Counted from the first letter of the stretch, positions 1 to 10,091 are shown. The stretch is 64,000 bases of DNA from Thereva unica (GCA_949987705.1 OX465282.1:68507922-68571921), one strand, 5' to 3'. A program made the numbers and translations. The notes: a model not told the origin generated them from the sequence alone.

Positions 1-680
1 AGGCCCACAATGTCAAATCTAATGTGCAGATGATCCGACAGTGAGGCCTCGTCCAGAACACGCCAGTTTTCAATCCTGTCGGATAAAAGCCTGCTCGTGA
101 AGGTGAGGCCCAGCACCTCCTTTCTACTAGCAGTGATAAAAGGGTTTGCATCCTCTATTTGCAATATCTATATTATTCATAACAAGAAATTCTAGAAAAC
201 AGTCACCCCTTTGGTTTACATCGGTACTCCCCCAGATGGAGTGGTGAGCATTTGCATCACAGCCGATGACGGATTGCCGGTTCGTCTTGCGACAGAACTC
301 AATGAGATCTTGAACCTCCTGGGGTGGCACTACTGCTACATCCCCTGGAAAGTAAGCGGACGCAAGAACGATTTCTTGGAATCCGTTGGCGGTGGGAACC
401 GCAACCGAGATCGCCACTAGATCTCTCTGGAAATAAAGTTGGTAATGGAGAGATGAGTGACACGATTGTCAATTAAAAGGGCAGCGCGAGGAGCCCCGCA
501 TCTCCGATCATATACCAGTTTACTTGAGCCAGTGGTTAGTCCTCTGACTTTACCATCGGTTACCCAAGGCTCCTGAATGAGAGCAAGGGTAAGATGCCTC
601 TCCGCGTAAGTCTTGCACAGGGTGGAGGATGCCCCTTTCGCATGGTGCAAGTTTGCTTGGAGTGCCCTTATGGCGCTCAT
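1..680 (-). pseudogene. LOA-like LINE ORF2, endonuclease domain (partial)
   Basis: This is the N-terminal part of a non-LTR retrotransposon ORF2, an apurinic-type endonuclease that would nick target DNA. The reading starts at an ATG at 680 (MSAIRALQANLHHAKG), continues through LALIQEPWV, and stops near 417. It resumes in a second frame with SAYFPGD and IGCDANAHHSIWGST, a hallmark of the family. A further frame change near 127-190 leads to a segment ending in a SDH-containing motif close to position 40. At least two frame breaks make it non-functional. The RT is not in the window because the element runs off the left edge. The LOA/R1-group call rests on remembered motif resemblance to the copy at 53-55 kb; R1 is the main alternative. 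Confidence 0.75.
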
Positions 681-687
681 TTTTTCT

Positions 688-993
688 TCAAGGAGCGTTT
701 GACAAGCCCGGTCTTCTTGGCCTGTCTAGGACCCTTTGTCCTACCGTCTTTGCCCTTGGGGGTGCTGATTTGCCCCGTGCTCTGACTCCAGGTTCGGCAG
801 GTGAGTTCTTTTTCCGCCCAGCAGTTTGCTCTGCTACAGGCTCTCTGGCGCATGCTGCAGATGCGGGGGTCGGATTTGGAACAACGCCAGATGGACCTGG
901 AGTCGTTGCGAGAGCAGCTCCGCCGTCAGATGACCCTATGGCCACGGCATTACTGCTGTCCGCGGTGACAACAGAAGCATTTGGAAGAGCCAT
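688..993 (-). pseudogene. probable C-terminal tail of the LINE ORF1
   Basis: A 101-residue Ala/Pro-rich and then basic reading frame ends with a TGA at 688-690, eight bases before the ORF2 ATG at 680. This tight ORF1-stop/ORF2-start arrangement is typical of LINEs. No zinc knuckle or other gag domain is visible, and an in-frame TAG lies just upstream of the first ATG, so only a short tail or a chance ORF is present. The overlapping plus-strand reading frame has no recognisable content. Confidence 0.4.
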
Positions 994-1156
994 TTCAGAC
1001 CCTGTGGTCTAAGTGTCACAGGACGAACCCTGCGCTTGTGGCTGCTTCTTTGAAGGATCTTTATCCTTAAGAATTAGCCTGGTATGGGAGGCTAATTCAC
1101 TGATGTAGGTGAGCCTACATTTAAATCTCTCATCAAAAAAGTTTCAAGGTGATCAT

Positions 1157-1270
1157 CTTCTTTAAACTCCTTTAATCCCTCATGGGACATAGGGCGGAAA
1201 CAGTTGCCCTCCAGCGGACTCTGTTTTGCGCGACAGCTCTCAGCTCCGACCAGGATCTCCCAGTTGTTGC
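1157..1270 (-). mobile_element. 114-bp 5'-truncated RTE-like LINE copy with TSD
   Basis: The segment equals the last ~110 bases of the RTE-like element at 44107-45669, in reverse orientation, ending in the (GAA)n-type tail. It is flanked by a perfect 12-bp direct repeat, caaggtgatcat, at 1145-1156 and 1271-1282. A 5'-truncated copy with a target-site duplication is the classic product of target-primed reverse transcription. Confidence 0.85.
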
Positions 1271-1282
1271 CAAGGTGATCAT

Positions 1283-2110
1283 GTGTTCTTAAAACTGTGC
1301 TTACAAGATTTATATAAAAAACCGGACTGATTTTATGCAATAACAGATTACGTCTGCTTTAAAGGTTCGCTTAATTTTCCTTATAAATCTAAAATGTATC
1401 CCAACAAAAAAGAGTTACAGATATATGCATGTATATGCTATTTATAACGAATTTTCCAAATCCATTGAAGGAATCGACCACAATCTTTTAATATTCAAAT
1501 TGAACAAATTCGATTTCAATAGCAATTTTCTGCCTTGAATTAAATCCTATCTACCTCCGGAAGCATACAATTGATGGAGCTCGGAGCTTGTGCATCCGCC
1601 GCTAAATAAGCCACTCCTCATACAGGTGAAGAGAACGAAGAAATCACCATAAAACTCTCAAGGATGTCGTTTCCTTTTTCATAATTTATTTACTCAAATA
1701 TATGCTATCGATTTGAAAATATCAGTTTCGTGTCAAATGTTAATGTTTTAAATGCGGGTTGTGGGGGGAAGAGATATCTGTCATAATTTTGATATCCTTA
1801 AAAAAACTTTTTTTTACTATTTTCTTGTAAGTTACAATTACATACAATCGGAAAAATCGATTGACTTCAACGAAGACTCTTAGAAATTGAGTTTTAAATT
1901 CGTAACACTTATTGATGTTTTGGAAGGTGTTTTTATCTGCTCAACCTATGTACATAGTTTTAGAATAGTTTAGTAATTGAATATTCGATTTCATAATAGC
2001 CCGGATTCGGTAAGCGATATAAAAGATTTGTACATTTTCATTTTACAGCCAAGCGCTTCTACAAAAATATATATTTATTCATAAAACGTTTATCATAATT
2101 CAAATGGGCC
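1283..2110. other. non-coding, AT-rich, no feature recognised
   Basis: Both strands are rich in stops and homopolymer runs. No exon, tRNA, repeat family or terminal inverted repeat seen elsewhere in the window could be recognised here. Confidence 0.5.
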
Positions 2111-2169
2111 ACTCTTCTTATTTCCCTTTAATTCTCTTTAATAGGGACAAAACAGTTGCCTTCGATAGG
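2111..2169 (-). mobile_element. RTE-like LINE 3' end, part 1 (target of the BEL insertion)
   Basis: About 55 bp resemble the RTE 3' end (ctctttaat...acagttgcc). The match stops abruptly at the BEL left LTR and continues on the other side at 11183. The base sequence diverges from the other copies, so this is an older copy. Confidence 0.7.
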
Positions 2170-3389
2170 TGTAACGGTGTCACCTGACCGTTGCTGAAAA
2201 TAATGTGGATCAGGTTCTTTTTAATTAAAAAAGTTGGTTCGATTTAAATTACTTTATTGCTTATTATTTTCTCTTTTAAATATTGTATAAATTCTATGAC
2301 TTCTAAATCCTTAACTTCTATATATATATATATATATATACATATATATTTATTTATCTATTTATCCAAATATTTTAGTTTGGGCCAATTCCCTGGTTAG
2401 TTTTTTATTATTCTTTCAGAAAATAATTATTTAACCTGAGGCAAATGCACTCAAGGAAAAATAATAAATCTTCCTTATTAACTTATCTATACAATTTCTC
2501 AATTGGATAGATAAGTTACTTCAAAAAAATTTTTTATTAAATTTCAAAAAATTTTAAAAATTCGTTTTTTAAAACATTCGACCTATTCTATCCTAACAAA
2601 GAGAAGACGGTGAATACTCGCCTTCTATCTAACCCTACTCTATACGATGTGGGCAACGCCACTGCAAATTCGCGATTAAAATATGAAAAACTCTATGTAT
2701 ACTTGATGGTGGGCAATGCCACAGCTTTTACTTGCACAGATCAAAAGCCCCGCACTGTGCTTGCATCGGGTTTATATTTCCCCCGGCTGTCCCCCCACCT
2801 TGCAACAGTGACAACTTGCATCGAAATTTTTACTGAGCTACGCGTTAAAAATATGGCGACGACTGCTTTCGTTTGTTATATTTTTAAATTATTTTGCGTT
2901 TTAGTACTCAGAAAAGCTTTTGGTTTGACAAAAGCCCTTTTTTGACAGTTCGTGTAAATTTTGTGCGCGAGTGCGGTGTGTTTGTTTTTATTTTATGTTT
3001 CTATATTTATCGTATTATTTTTTAACTTTTAAAGTGTTTTGTGTTACAAAATTGTTTATTATGGTAAGTATTTTACGTTTATTAATTAATATATTTTTGT
3101 GTTATGTGTTATGTTTTAAGATATGTATTATTTCCAGTTTTTATGTTCTAGTTTGTTTACATTTGTTTTTAAATGTTTGTTATGTTGTTATTACATGTGT
3201 ACATATATGTATGTTTACCATGTTATTATTATTGGTTCATATCAATCAATTATTTATTTTTTTTATTTCTATTTCTTTTTAGGCTGCATCATCACAATAT
3301 AGGAGTTCGAGTTGATTATTGGAGCCAATTTCAGGTTATGTTTATATGTAATTTCTTTTGTTTTTTAATTAATTCTTTTTTATTCTTTT

Positions 3390-4197
3390 GACGTGACAAC
3401 GTCTATTAAAACGATGAAAGCCGGCTGCATGCACGAAAAATGATGACTCATTGTCCCGTTATGTCCCGTTAGTCCCGTTAGTCCCGTTAGTCCCGTAGTA
3501 ATTTTAATAAAAATTTGATTGTAGTAATCTTAAAAATTTGATTAAAATTGTCAAAAATTGTCAACAATAATATTTGTTGTGGATTCTCGATTGTGAAAAA
3601 GCGCAGCACTGTGATGTCAAAGCAGCAGTATTGCGAGTTTCTTCGAACCACCAATCCGGAACAACGGGAGATCATCCTTGAAGTCATTCACCGATTACAT
3701 GGTTGTGGAGATGGCATTTTGGAAGTGCTACAAATTTTCTTCACCGGTCCGGCGGGCTGTGGAAAAACTTACACATTAAAGTGCCTTATGGAAACGTACA
3801 ACCGATACACTCAGGAGCACAACTCGATGAACAACACCTAAATTGCCTGTGCAAGCACAGGTAAAGCCGCTGTACCTCTTGGTGGCACTACAGTGCATTC
3901 AGCGTTTCGTCTCACAACTTCTCGCGTGACAAAACTCTTATCCACAGAAAATTCGCAAGCCTACAGAAACATGTTCGTTGGCGTCAAAGCTGTTTTCGTC
4001 GACGAGATCAGCATGTTAAGTTCAGCCATTCTTCAAAAAATCAACTACCGACTGCAGCAGATTACCGGCTTTTATGACAAACCATTCGGAGACATCCACG
4101 TGATATTATGCGGAGATTTCAGCCAGCTACCACGGTCTCATGACGTTGTCACGTTAAACTATCGTCCGTAAACCCTCTTTACAGACAACAAATTTTT
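3390..4197 (+). mobile_element. Helitron/Helentron-like non-autonomous element
   Basis: The insert lies exactly between T and T of the LTR and has no target duplication. A 13-bp perfect subterminal inverted repeat, ACGTGACAACGTC, lies at 3391-3403 and in reverse at 4142-4154. Near the left end is a short tandem array of the 9-bp unit tcccgttag (3451-3496). The interior keeps only a piece of a Pif1-type helicase. T-T insertion, subterminal inverted repeats and a terminal micro- or minisatellite are known traits of the Helentron/Helitron2 group; that group call is an inference. Confidence 0.75.
3620..4138 (+). pseudogene. Pif1-like helicase fragment of a Helitron-type element
   Basis: The translated frame shows a Walker A motif, FTGPAGCGKTYTLK (3742-3783). 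Next come ASTGKAAVPLGGTTVHSAFRL-type motif Ia, a Walker B segment VDEISMLSS (3998-4024) and GDFSQLP (4112-4132). These are motifs I to III of the SF1 Pif1/RecD helicases found in Helitron Rep-helicase proteins. An in-frame TAA at 3839-3841 breaks the frame between motifs I and Ia. All sequence after motif III, and the whole Rep nuclease, is absent: the frame runs straight into the element's 3' terminus. It is a deletion derivative without catalytic potential. Confidence 0.85.
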
Positions 4198-4240
4198 TTA
4201 GCAATTTTTGTTGAATGACTACATGTTTCGGACCGAAACA

Positions 4241-4255
4241 TTCTCCCCTCTCTTT
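4241..4255 (-). other. polypurine tract of the BEL element
   Basis: On the minus strand, AAAGAGAGGGGAGAA directly abuts the 3' LTR start at 4240. A purine run at this place primes plus-strand DNA synthesis in LTR retrotransposons. Confidence 0.88.
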
Positions 4256-4461
4256 GATGCGTCGCATCAAACACATAAAATATAATGTGGAATTCAATAT
4301 ATATATAGTTTTATTTTTATTATTATTTTTTGCTAATTGTATTAATTCATTGTATCTTTATACCTTAATCCTATTTAGAAATTCAGTCTTAGACTACTAT
4401 AATTCAATTGTACTTCTGTTTTGATTTAATTAAAGTTCACATATATTATATTACACAGTAT

Positions 4462-5378
4462 TTATTTTGTTTTTGATTTAATTTCTGTGTATCCCTGCCA
4501 AATTAATTTATTATTCCTAAACTTAACTACCACTTTGTGCGTATCTCCGAGGAACACTGTGTACCGCTTACGTGTTGATTCCAGTATATGTTTAAATGGG
4601 ATCGAATTGTACTGCCGGTATGTGATGTCGAAGTACTTTCCTTCCCTCGTCGGAATTGTATACATTTTATTATCCAGTCCGCTAGTTGGTTTCGCTTCTA
4701 CTGGTGGTGGAAGACTTTGAACTCGACTCTGAGCCGACGTACCTGGTATAGCCTCGTGTGGGGGTGGAGGCACTACGTCTCGCGCTTGCACCTTTCTTCT
4801 TCGTATTGCCGGTCCTGCATTTTGTATTGGATGAGACTTCTTGCGTGGCGGGGGCGATGACTCTTGAAGAGATCTCTTTTGGGGCGATGATCCTTTTTCT
4901 TGGATAGCTCCTTTTCGTTCTGCTGATGAACCTTCCAGCTTGAGATCCCTGCCTGGAGTCCTTGGGATGGTACCTTGCGCTGGTACCGGCGACAATTCTC
5001 GAACCTGATTGTCCCTTCCTGGAGTTCGTGCGATGGTGCCTCGAGGTGGTAATGGCGACAACTCTTGGAATTGGATGTCTCTTCCTGGCGTGCGTGGGAT
5101 GGCGCCTAAGTGTGCTGCTGGTGATGACTCAAGCGTCGGCATGTCTCTCCTAGGAGTGCGAGGACTGGTATCTCGAGGTGCCACTGGCGATAAATCTCGC
5201 AGGTCGAGGTTCTTCCCGGGAGTTGTTGGGATGTCCCTTTTTCAGGAAGGAATAAGTCCACTTCCCAGTCTTCCAGTGGAGGAACATCCTTCAGCATTTC
5301 GTCGATCTGTGGGTCCCCAAATGGCCACAATTCTAGGACGTCATCAAGGCCTTCGCTCAGCGGTTGTTGAGACTCCAT
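4462..5378 (-). CDS. accessory ORF of unknown function downstream of BEL pol (one frameshift)
   Basis: An ATG at 5378 opens an acidic 45-residue segment (MESQQPLSEGLDDVLELWPF). The frame then shifts by one base at the 5-A run at 5242-5238 (minus strand). In the new frame about five copies of a ~22-residue Pro-rich unit follow, each with a core like PRTPGRD and an ELSPLP-type linker (roughly 5240-4950). Next come a basic PPPRKKSH stretch, a second proline-rich linker, and a 70-residue C-terminal module beginning YTIPTREGKYFDITYRQ, ending at 4465. There is no signal peptide or membrane segment, which argues against an env. The shift may be a one-base mutation or programmed frameshifting. I do not recognise the family; its place between pol and the polypurine tract makes it part of the element. 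Confidence 0.6.
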
Positions 5379-5485
5379 TATAATTTATAATTCTGTAAAT
5401 CTAAAATATCACAATAAATTTTAGGTAATTTTTAGGTTTGGACTTCACATTTCAGACGGACACATACACATATTTCCTGTCCCCT

Positions 5486-8400
5486 TCATGCAGGTAACGG
5501 ACATATTTTGCTAATGGGACGTCTAATGCGTGTGGTCTTATATTGCAGAGTAACTACTCTGATGTGTCCATCTTCTCCAGGGTGAACTTCTATTATTTTT
5601 CCTAATGGCCATTGCGCTGGAGGCCGGTTATCGTCGATCATAATGACCACTTGACCTACGTTTGCATCTGGTTGCTTAGTGCGCCATTTTTGCCTTTGTT
5701 GCAGCTGTGATAAATACTCACTAGACCATCTTTTCCAAAAATACTGCAACGTTTGTTGTATATATTTCCACTTGTCTACATAGCTGTGGGTTTGTTGAAG
5801 TTCTGGATCTAAAATCCTTGCATTGCGTAATCTGCCTCCTACTCTTATGGTTCCACCTGCTGCGAGAAATGGGGTTAATTTAATCAATTGGCTGTTCCCT
5901 TGTAGTGTTTCTCCTCGGTGGAACCGATTATACTCAGATGGAAACATGTACCTTTGCACTAGTCGAATTACCCGTGCTTTGGCATCATTTATTTCTTCTG
6001 CAGTTACCTGTGCACTGTCCATTTTTTTCTTTCCTTTACATCGTTGGAAAAACCTCATGCAGTAGGCTATTAATCGTATTGTCCTTGTATATGATGAGAA
6101 ACGATTCAACCAGTCCTGCTCTTCATCCGCGTTAGTAATCATTGCTGTCGTATTACTCTTTTTCTCCAGATCTGTTTTCCATTCCTTTGTGTCACCTTTG
6201 GGCCGATTAGCTACAAATGTCTTCCATCGGTTGGGGAGTCCTCTTAGCCAGGCTAAAACAATCGTTGAGTTGGTCCAACACCAGCTCTGCCCGTGCTCAA
6301 GTTTCATGTCGACTTGGATCTGCTTCATTAGTCGGCTCAACAGGGCTGCTCCACACAACTCTAGTCGTGGCAATGACGTGGGCTTAATGGGTGCTACTCG
6401 TGTCTTAGATGCTATAAGGTTAACATGAACTGTACCATCACTGCTTATCGTGCGTACGTATACTACTGCGGCAAATGCTCGCGTGGACGCATCACAGAAA
6501 CCATGTAATTGATATGTGGGCCTGGCCTGATACATGTTAATCCATCTAGGTAGTTTTAATTCAACAATATGATGTAGCTGATTCTTAAATTCACTCCACT
6601 CTTCTATCACTTCTTCACCAGCCGTTTCGTCCCAATCTCGTCCGGCTAACCACAATTTTTGCATAATAATTTTCGCGATCAACACACAGGGAGATATCCA
6701 TCCGAGAGGGTCAAATAACTTCGCTACCTCGGATAGTATCTGTCTTTTAGTCGTCGCTGCTTTAGTAAATTCTGCTTGCTTAATTGCGTACGAGAAGTAA
6801 TCTTGATTTGGGTGCCACAAAATGCCAAGCGCCTTGATGTGATTTTCCTCTTTCAAGTTAAGAGGAAGTTGTATTTCTCGATCCTCTGCGCGCACTTGTT
6901 CTAATAACGCTTGGTGATTAGCCGCCCATTTTCTTAGGTGGAATCCACCTCCCTTTAATAAATTTATGAGTTCATCTTGTATTTCCAATGCTTCCTCGAT
7001 GGTATCTGCACCAGTCAGGACATCGTCTACATAAAAATCTGAGAAGGCTACCTTGGATGCCTTTGGATATTTGTCTTTATCATCTGTCGCAAGTCGTTGA
7101 AGAGTCTTGATTGCTAAGTACGGTGCTGAAGTGGTACCAAACGTCACTGTATTCAGTTGATATTCCTGGATGGGCTCGCAGCTATGTTCCCTCCACAATA
7201 TAGTTTGATACTTTCTATCTTCTGGGTCGAGAAGGATCATCCTGTACATCTTCTCGATGTCTGCTGTCAACGCATACTTATGTTTCCTCCAGTTGGACAG
7301 AGTGGCATATAATTTCGGTTGTAAAGTTGGACCAGTCAACATTTGTTCATTTAGGCTTCGCCCATTTGATGACCTGGCCGATGCATCGAAAACCACTCTG
7401 ACCTTGGTTGTTGTGCTCTCTTTAAATACTGCATGATGCGGCATATAGTATGCCCGCTCTTCTTTGGTCGTTACTGCATTCATATGTCCCATGGTGATAT
7501 ATTCCTTAAGACATTCCGCATAGGGTGACTGTATGTCTGGCCTTTGATTCAGCTTCTTTTCCAACTGCTTAAATCTTGAAGCTGCCTGCGCCTTGCTATC
7601 TCCTAACTCTGGAGGTGTGCCTCCTCTAAATGGTAACTTTACTTGGTACGACCCATTGGACAAACGTTTTGTAGTCCTTTCGTAAAATAGTTCACACTCC
7701 TTTTCTTCACTTGTCATCTTCCTTTCTTCTGACACTTCTTCAGATTCCCAGAATTTCCTTATTTGTTGACTAAGTATGTTTAAATCATTACCTTCTGAAA
7801 GTGTGAACCCGGAAAAACTTGTGTTCTGGGCTGGTGCTGTTGCTACCTCTCCGAGTAATATCCATCCCAGGCTAGTCTTCTGAGCGGTTGGTGATTGGTC
7901 CTGTCCCTTGCGTATTCCATTCTCAATGATGTTCGCGTACACTTTTACACCAAGAAGAATATCGATTCGTCCTTGGTCGGTGAACTTTGGGTCTGCTAGT
8001 TCCAATCCATCGATGTAAGACCAGTCCTGCCATTTGGATCGTTTCGGTGGGCATATGTTCGTTATGGCCTTGACGACATATGCTTGTACGGCCGTTTCAT
8101 AATTAGAGCGTGTAGTGGCTGCTAACGTAAAACAGGCAATTTTTCTAGATGATGCTACTTTTATAGAACCCAACCCGTTTATCTGCATCGTGGTTGGTAT
8201 TGTTTCTGGCTGTAACGTTTGGAATGCTGCTTCGGTCAAAAATGAACTTTGGGACCCCGGATCGATCACTGCTCGCAGGGTTATACTGTTGCCCTTGTTG
8301 TTCCTCACCTTCACTAAAGCTGTAGCTAGCATACTTTGCGTTGCACTTTCATTATAATTACACGTCGTTACTTCACGTTGCTGCGTTTCGTTGGCCATTT

Positions 8401-9763
8401 CACCTTTAATATCCTCATGGAGTAACGAGTGGTGTCCCTTTCCACATTTGTAACATTTATTACTGCTGGGACATACTCTGCTGTGATGCGGTCGCAGGCA
8501 TCTATAGCATAGTCTGGATTTACTCGTCAGATTACGTCTTTCGGCTATGTCCATTCCTTGGAATTTCTCGCATTGTTGTAAGGAATGCGTTTCCTTGCAC
8601 ACCGGACAGGTTTTGTTCGATTGGCATGGACTGCCATGATGACTTCCTATGCAGTCAAAACAGAGTTTGTTTTCTTTTATTAATCTGCTCCTTTGAGCAG
8701 GAGATTTTCGTTGCAGGTACCTACAATACTGCGGCTGATGGTTCCCCTTGCACAAAGGACAACCTTTGTTTTCGCTTACATAGCAGTTTGTGGTACGGTT
8801 GCGCACTCTCTCTAAACCTTTGTACTGTGTTGTGGGCTTGTGTGTATTGACATCCTTTATTGCTTCCAAAGTTCTGTATCTCTCCTCAAGGAACTTGGTA
8901 AAATCTCCTAATGTCGGCATCTCATCTGATTTGGATATCAATTCTTCCCACTGGCTTCTTGTTTTGTCTGGCAATCTGTGCGATGTTACGAAGACAACAA
9001 TGTCGTCCCACTCAGATATGTTCACCTTTAACACCTGAAGGGCATGTCGAATGCGCTGTAAATCATCTGCCATCGTTCGTAAATCTTTGTGCGATTCATG
9101 CGTGAGCTTGGGTTGATAGAATAGTCGTTTTAACTGGGCGTATATCAGCAATCTTCTCTTATTATAACGTTTGCACAATAAGTCCCAGGCAGCCATATAA
9201 TTCGCGGAGGTCATATCGAATGCGTCGAGATCCCCACGTGCCTCTCCCGTAAGGCTACCTTTCAAGTAGTGCAACTTGTCCACAGGCGTTAAACGAGCAT
9301 TATTATGTATTAACGATGAAAACCTGTCATGAAACGCTTGCCATGCCGTATATTGCCCGTCAAATTTTGGAATTTCCACCGTCGGCAGCTTCAAAGGAAT
9401 ACTTTGCTGATTTGGCAATTCATTTGATGCAGACGTAGATGCTTGTTGTAGTGCACTTGATGCCAATGCATCTTGCAGCTCTCCGAAGAACACTGAATAC
9501 GCTTCATCAAATTCTCTGTATCTAGTGCCCTCTGCATATGCGGCTAAAGCGGCTTGAGTTTTTTCATCCTTGATGCTGGTTATGTCCGCGGCCCCTAATT
9601 GCAGATGGTTCTCATCGAAATTTCTCCAGATATTTCTGATTATTTCCAGCCTCCCGTTGATATAACCTGCAGTTCGACGGTGTTTCGACGTTTTATTATA
9701 ATTTGCAACTGTCTGGTCTAGTTGGGCTTTTAGCGTGGTCTGTTGTAGCAATACGTCCTTCAT
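5486..9763 (-). CDS. BEL/Pao gag-pol polyprotein, 1425 aa, integrase core deleted
   Basis: One open frame begins with an ATG 145 bases inside the 5' LTR. Order: a coiled N-terminus and a gag region (IPKFDGQYTAWQAF, ~130); a cluster of CCHC/CCHH knuckles (CPLCKGNHQPQYC, CYRCLRPHHSRVC, CYKCGKGHHSLLH, ~340-455); an aspartic protease site at D501 reading VIDPGSQSS, where the family usually has Asp-Ser-Gly; a Pao-type reverse transcriptase with YVDD at 911-914; and an RNase H-like part (FCDAS with D1091, LPRLELCGA, then WTNST). The WTNST motif carries Asn1165 where Asp is expected. After FVANR and again after GGRLRNA the sequence jumps. The zinc-binding and DDE parts of integrase are missing, and the ORF resumes at FWKRWSSEYLSQLQQR in the C-terminal DUF5641-like part. 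The frame stays open across both deletions. Confidence 0.92.
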   Translation of the reverse strand: MKDVLLQQTTLKAQLDQTVANYNKTSKHRRTAGYINGRLEIIRNIWRNFDENHLQLGAADITSIKDEKTQAALAAYAEGTRYREFDEAYSVFFGELQDALASSALQQASTSASNELPNQQSIPLKLPTVEIPKFDGQYTAWQAFHDRFSSLIHNNARLTPVDKLHYLKGSLTGEARGDLDAFDMTSANYMAAWDLLCKRYNKRRLLIYAQLKRLFYQPKLTHESHKDLRTMADDLQRIRHALQVLKVNISEWDDIVVFVTSHRLPDKTRSQWEELISKSDEMPTLGDFTKFLEERYRTLEAIKDVNTHKPTTQYKGLERVRNRTTNCYVSENKGCPLCKGNHQPQYCRYLQRKSPAQRSRLIKENKLCFDCIGSHHGSPCQSNKTCPVCKETHSLQQCEKFQGMDIAERRNLTSKSRLCYRCLRPHHSRVCPSSNKCYKCGKGHHSLLHEDIKGEMANETQQREVTTCNYNESATQSMLATALVKVRNNKGNSITLRAVIDPGSQSSFLTEAAFQTLQPETIPTTMQINGLGSIKVASSRKIACFTLAATTRSNYETAVQAYVVKAITNICPPKRSKWQDWSYIDGLELADPKFTDQGRIDILLGVKVYANIIENGIRKGQDQSPTAQKTSLGWILLGEVATAPAQNTSFSGFTLSEGNDLNILSQQIRKFWESEEVSEERKMTSEEKECELFYERTTKRLSNGSYQVKLPFRGGTPPELGDSKAQAASRFKQLEKKLNQRPDIQSPYAECLKEYITMGHMNAVTTKEERAYYMPHHAVFKESTTTKVRVVFDASARSSNGRSLNEQMLTGPTLQPKLYATLSNWRKHKYALTADIEKMYRMILLDPEDRKYQTILWREHSCEPIQEYQLNTVTFGTTSAPYLAIKTLQRLATDDKDKYPKASKVAFSDFYVDDVLTGADTIEEALEIQDELINLLKGGGFHLRKWAANHQALLEQVRAEDREIQLPLNLKEENHIKALGILWHPNQDYFSYAIKQAEFTKAATTKRQILSEVAKLFDPLGWISPCVLIAKIIMQKLWLAGRDWDETAGEEVIEEWSEFKNQLHHIVELKLPRWINMYQARPTYQLHGFCDASTRAFAAVVYVRTISSDGTVHVNLIASKTRVAPIKPTSLPRLELCGAALLSRLMKQIQVDMKLEHGQSWCWTNSTIVLAWLRGLPNRWKTFVANRPKGDTKEWKTDLEKKSNTTAMITNADEEQDWLNRFSSYTRTIRLIAYCMRFFQRCKGKKKMDSAQVTAEEINDAKARVIRLVQRYMFPSEYNRFHRGETLQGNSQLIKLTPFLAAGGTIRVGGRLRNARILDPELQQTHSYVDKWKYIQQTLQYFWKRWSSEYLSQLQQRQKWRTKQPDANVGQVVIMIDDNRPPAQWPLGKIIEVHPGEDGHIRVVTLQYKTTRIRRPISKICPLPA

Positions 9764-9889
9764 TTTTCACGTTTAATTATTAACATATATAAAAACAAAC
9801 AACCAACAACAAAAATATTTGGATATTCAACGTCAAATTTCAATCAAATTAACTAATACTAAACAATAAAGTAATTTATCTGCAACCAG

Positions 9890-9907
9890 ATCCGGCTCGA
9901 AGGACCA
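9890..9907 (-). other. primer-binding site, tRNA-Tyr type
   Basis: The plus strand reads atccggctcgaaggacca, which equals the 3' end of insect tRNA-Tyr including CCA as I know it. On the element's coding strand this is the complementary 18-nt primer site, one base from the 5' LTR edge at 9909. Confidence 0.85.
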
Positions 9908-9908
9908 A

Positions 9909-10054
9909 TGTAACGGTGTCACCTGACCGTTGCTGAAAATAATGTGGATCAGGTTCTTTTTAATTAAAAAAGTTGGTTCGATTTAAATTACTTTATTGCT
10001 TATTATTTTCTCTTTTAAATATTGTATAAATTCTATGACTTCTAAATCCTTAAC

Positions 10055-10091
<37 letters not shown>

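Larger units (their letters stand above)
2170..4240 (-). repeat. BEL 3' LTR (left copy), interrupted
   Basis: It matches the right LTR from 2170 to 3389 and from 4198 to 4240. The 808 bases between are a foreign Helitron-like insertion placed between two T residues of a T run. Without that insertion the LTR is about 1263 bp. A (TA)n microsatellite lies near 2321-2342. The plus-strand frames of 111 and 103 codons inside the LTR are antisense to the element and show no domain, so they are not called as genes. Confidence 0.93.

Noticed and set aside
629..1012. Plus-strand 127-codon frame
   Set aside because: It overlaps the better supported minus-strand LINE ORF1 tail and ORF2 start, and shows no domain.
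2610..3391. Plus-strand frames of 111 and 103 codons, repeated at 10355-11151, as duplicated genes
   Set aside because: They lie in the two LTRs of the BEL element, antisense to its transcription, and are Phe/Leu/Tyr/Cys-rich translations of T-rich DNA. Their identity reflects LTR identity.
3451..3496. CRISPR-like short repeats (tcccgttag units)
   Set aside because: The units are contiguous without spacers and lie in a eukaryotic Helitron-like element.
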